From Clostridiales bacterium (GTDB taxonomy: Bacteria > Bacillota > Clostridia > Christensenellales > Pumilibacteraceae), in the NCBI GenBank assembly GCA_003533505.1, contig DQGD01000003.1, positions 193,731-236,925 on the forward strand: a stretch of DNA of 43,195 nucleotides. The letters run 5' to 3'. A model generated the notes under the pieces. The model saw only the letters and a list, made by a program, of their open reading frames with translations, made no database searches and was not told where the DNA came from. The translations under genes and the position numbers were made by a program. Shown in pieces: positions 41,200 through 43,195 of this stretch (positions are counted from its first letter, which is position 1; the number at the start of each line of letters is the position of its first letter).

Positions 41200-42567
41200 A
41201 TGAAGCTGACCGTATACACGACCGACAACGGAAGCCTGCGGCTTGCAAAAACCGCGGAAATCAATCACACCGACTACTACGACGTTCTGCCCGTCGCCGA
41301 CAGCAATGGCTTCCACCCCGGCGACGTGGAAGCGGACACTATCCGTCTTTACCCCGAGGTGAAGCGCCAGAAAATCCACGGCTTCGGCGGCGCGTTTACC
41401 GAGAGCGCGGCTTATGTGTTCGCGACCGCGCCCGAGGAAACCAAAGCCGCGATACTAGACGGCTATTTCGGGAAAAACGGCATCGGATATAATTACGGCA
41501 GAGTGAGTATAGGCGGCTGCGATTTTTCGCTGTCGGCTTACTCGTATATCCCCGACGGTGCAACAGACCTGGGGAGCTTTTCCGTCGCGCGCGACGAGCA
41601 GTACACGCTGCCGTTCGTCAAAGCCGCGCTCGCCGAAAACCCCGGAATCACGCTGTTCGCTTCGCCCTGGTCGCCGCCTCCGCACCTCAAAACCAACGAA
41701 AAATGGCAGGGCGGCAAACTCATGCGCGAGTACTACTCGCTGTGGGCGCGCTACGTCGCGGCGTTCGTGTTGAGCTATGCCGAGCGCGGCGTGCGCATTT
41801 CAGCCGTCACCGTGCAGAACGAGCTCCGTCACGCTCAGGTGTGGGAGTCCTGCCTGTACGAGAAGGAGGAGGAGCTGGATTTCGCCGTCAATTACCTCGC
41901 GCGCGAGCTTAAACCCCTCGGCGTGAAAATCTACGTCTACGACCACTGCCGCGAGCGCGTGTTCTCTCGCGCTTCCTACGCGTTCGGAGCTTCCTCCGAC
42001 GTCGACGGCATCGCCTGCCATTGGTACTCGGGCGACTACTTCGACGAGTTGCGCATGACGCGCGAACGCTTTCCCGACAAGGACATCATCGTCAGCGAGG
42101 CTTGCGTGCCGATGCGCAAAGACAAGCCCGCGTCCGATTACGACGGCGTCGTTCTCGACAAGTACGCCCATGACATTATCGGCGACCTCAACGGCGGCGC
42201 AAACGCGTTCTGCGACTGGAACCTCGTGCTTGACGAGCGGCGCGGTCCGTCGCACTTCCGCGACAATCGCCCGATGATGGCGGACGCGCCCGTTATCGTG
42301 GGCGACGACGGCAAGGCGATTTTCCGCCCGTCGTTCTACGCAATCGGACACTTCTCGAAGTTTATCGCAAGGGGCGCGCGCATTATCGGCTGTTCTCAGC
42401 CCTACCGCGACGTAGAAGTCACCGCCGCCCTCAACCCCGACGGCAGCGTGGCGACCGTCGTCTACAACCGCGGCGCGGCAAAGCGCGTAAAAGTCCTCAT
42501 GGGCAACGCTCTTTTCGAGCTCGACCTCGGCGAAAACACTCTAAGCACCCTCGTAATCGAAAAATAA
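41200..42567 (+). CDS. Glycoside hydrolase family 30 enzyme, cytoplasmic
   Basis: The 455-residue protein shows the GH30 plan: IHGFGGAFTESAAYVF at the barrel entry, NYGRVSIGGCDFS, LFASPWSPPPHLKTN, acid/base E208 in VTVQNELRHAQVWESC and nucleophile E300 in DIIVSEACVPM, with a C-terminal beta domain ending in VVYNRGAAKRVKVLMG. Most family members read TVQNEP; here proline is replaced by leucine. The family includes glucosylceramidases, beta-1,6-glucanases and xylanases. There is no signal peptide, so it should act on imported glycosides in the cell. It stands alone after araC-type gene (3), with AAGGAG before the ATG. Confidence 0.88.
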   Translation: MKLTVYTTDNGSLRLAKTAEINHTDYYDVLPVADSNGFHPGDVEADTIRLYPEVKRQKIHGFGGAFTESAAYVFATAPEETKAAILDGYFGKNGIGYNYGRVSIGGCDFSLSAYSYIPDGATDLGSFSVARDEQYTLPFVKAALAENPGITLFASPWSPPPHLKTNEKWQGGKLMREYYSLWARYVAAFVLSYAERGVRISAVTVQNELRHAQVWESCLYEKEEELDFAVNYLARELKPLGVKIYVYDHCRERVFSRASYAFGASSDVDGIACHWYSGDYFDELRMTRERFPDKDIIVSEACVPMRKDKPASDYDGVVLDKYAHDIIGDLNGGANAFCDWNLVLDERRGPSHFRDNRPMMADAPVIVGDDGKAIFRPSFYAIGHFSKFIARGARIIGCSQPYRDVEVTAALNPDGSVATVVYNRGAAKRVKVLMGNALFELDLGENTLSTLVIEK

Positions 42568-42743
42568 ATCGCCCCCCGATTTCAATGGACCGCAACTCTT
42601 AAACAAACCCGACAAACACCAACGGCTTAACCGAAAAAACGCCCTTTGCGACCCGTATTTTCAGAGCGGAACTCAGAATGGCAAGGAAGCGTTATCCTTA
42701 TTAAAGCCTCCCCGTGTAGCATAAGGGCGGTGGTACGCGTTAG
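42568..42743. other. Gene-poor spacer after the GH30 gene
   Basis: No convincing gene, terminator or RNA is visible. A short frame MARKRYPY ends after eight codons near 42680. The composition shifts from that of the GH30 gene towards lower GC. Confidence 0.4.
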
Positions 42744-43007
42744 CATGACGGAGAGATCGTCAAAAAACTAACGAGCAGCCTCTGTTCTCCCTCGTCATTC
42801 ACGGGCGTAAGCTATAAGGCGATAGCGATACGCTTACGCCGCGCTGTCGAGAAAGCCGAGAAAAACGGCGGATTGAAATACATAGACCGCTATATCCCTG
42901 GCGCATGTTATGACTACGATTACGGCTGTACCGTCAAAGGGCTTATAGCGTTGATTTACTATCGCCTTTCCGACAATGACCTCATTATCGTCAAAAACGA
43001 GTATTAA
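42744..43007 (+). pseudogene. Remnant reading frame, probably a decayed gene
   Basis: An open frame of about 87 codons without a start codon runs from a TAG to a TAA. Its C-terminal half, RRAVEKAEKNGGLKYIDRY through YDYGCTVKGLIALIYYRL to NEY, reads like genuine protein. I do not recognise the family. A 9-bp perfect inverted repeat (GGCGTAAGC at 42804-42812 and GCTTACGCC at 42832-42840) lies inside it. The likeliest reading is a 3' fragment of a mobile-element or accessory gene. Confidence 0.35.
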
Positions 43008-43057
43008 ATAATGCGGCTTTGCGCATTGCACATTTATTTACTATTCATTACAACGTA

Positions 43058-43092
43058 AAAGCCCCTTTGAGATTTAGCTCACAGGGGGCTTT
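43058..43092. terminator. Terminator near the right edge
   Basis: AAAGCCCC / GGGGCTTT (43058-43065 with 43085-43092) has an inner TGAG/CTCA pairing. On the minus strand it follows the stop of the gene entering from the right edge; on the plus strand it follows the remnant frame. The T-runs are short on both sides. Confidence 0.55.
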
Positions 43093-43147
43093 CAGCAATA
43101 TTGTTACATTGTTATTATTAGGTTTATTTTCGACTTGTTTTTGCTTA

Positions 43148-43195
43148 TCACACGCTTTCAAGCAGCATTTTATCGGCTATGAGCGCTATGAATTC
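43148..43195 (-). CDS. C-terminal end of a gene entering from the right edge, unidentified
   Basis: On the minus strand the window edge is open as EFIALIADKMLLESV followed by TGA, and a terminator lies about 55 bases further on. Sixteen codons are too few to identify it or to exclude chance. Confidence 0.3.
   Translation of the reverse strand, partial: EFIALIADKMLLESV

Noticed and set aside
42700..42780. tRNA gene
   Set aside because: The stretch looks superficially tRNA-like but no acceptor stem, anticodon arm and T arm can be folded together.

Overview
The window is a GC-rich chromosomal segment that looks like an uncultured anaerobic member of the Clostridia (Firmicutes). The evidence is a short HisG paired with HisZ, a clostridial-type single-chain PurL, an HPr-like protein without its histidine, a GlpA/FAD oxidoreductase/DUF1667 glycerol operon, a glycyl radical enzyme, and consistent TTGACA-N17-TATAAT promoters with AGGAGG ribosome binding sites. 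No species can be named from sequence alone.

Layout. 1-1253: start of the str operon on the minus strand (rpsL, rpsG, first codons of fusA), with a structured 192-nt rpsL-rpsG spacer. 1388-3144 (plus): HPr-like protein and an RlmD-type 23S rRNA methyltransferase. 3275-14497 (minus): an eight-gene purine operon, purE-C-F-M-N-H-D-L, which converts PRPP to IMP apart from PurK; its leader holds an intrinsic terminator. 14518-22935 (minus): a ten-gene histidine operon, hisZ-G-D-C-B-H-A-F-IE and a PHP-type histinol-phosphatase, encoding the whole pathway. AICAR released by HisH/HisF is the substrate of PurH in the adjacent purine operon. 23081-26513 (minus): a glycerol-3-phosphate oxidation operon with its own leader attenuator. 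26556-27696: a lipoprotein gene. 27751-30325: a two-gene unit of a tandem P-II-like protein and a duplicated DUF1538 membrane protein. 30391-32286: a divergent AraC regulator and DMT transporter.

32445-42567 is an accessory carbohydrate region: an AraC-controlled operon (enolase-superfamily dehydratase, clan A glycosidase, SDR dehydrogenase), a glycyl radical enzyme with its activase and a third AraC regulator, and a GH30 glycosidase. The glycyl radical cassette is flanked by a perfect 42-bp direct repeat formed by the 3' ends of two araC genes. It is rich in GATC, a tetranucleotide almost absent from the rest of the window. The simplest reading is a horizontally acquired cassette that recombined into the 3' end of a resident araC gene. 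The last 600 bases hold a degraded reading frame, inverted repeats and the edge of another gene.

The least explained items are the repeat-bounded glycyl radical cassette, the P-II/DUF1538 pair, the tandem array between purH and purD, and several structured leaders or spacers (rpsL-rpsG, purE, glpA, and the 3' region of the glp operon).
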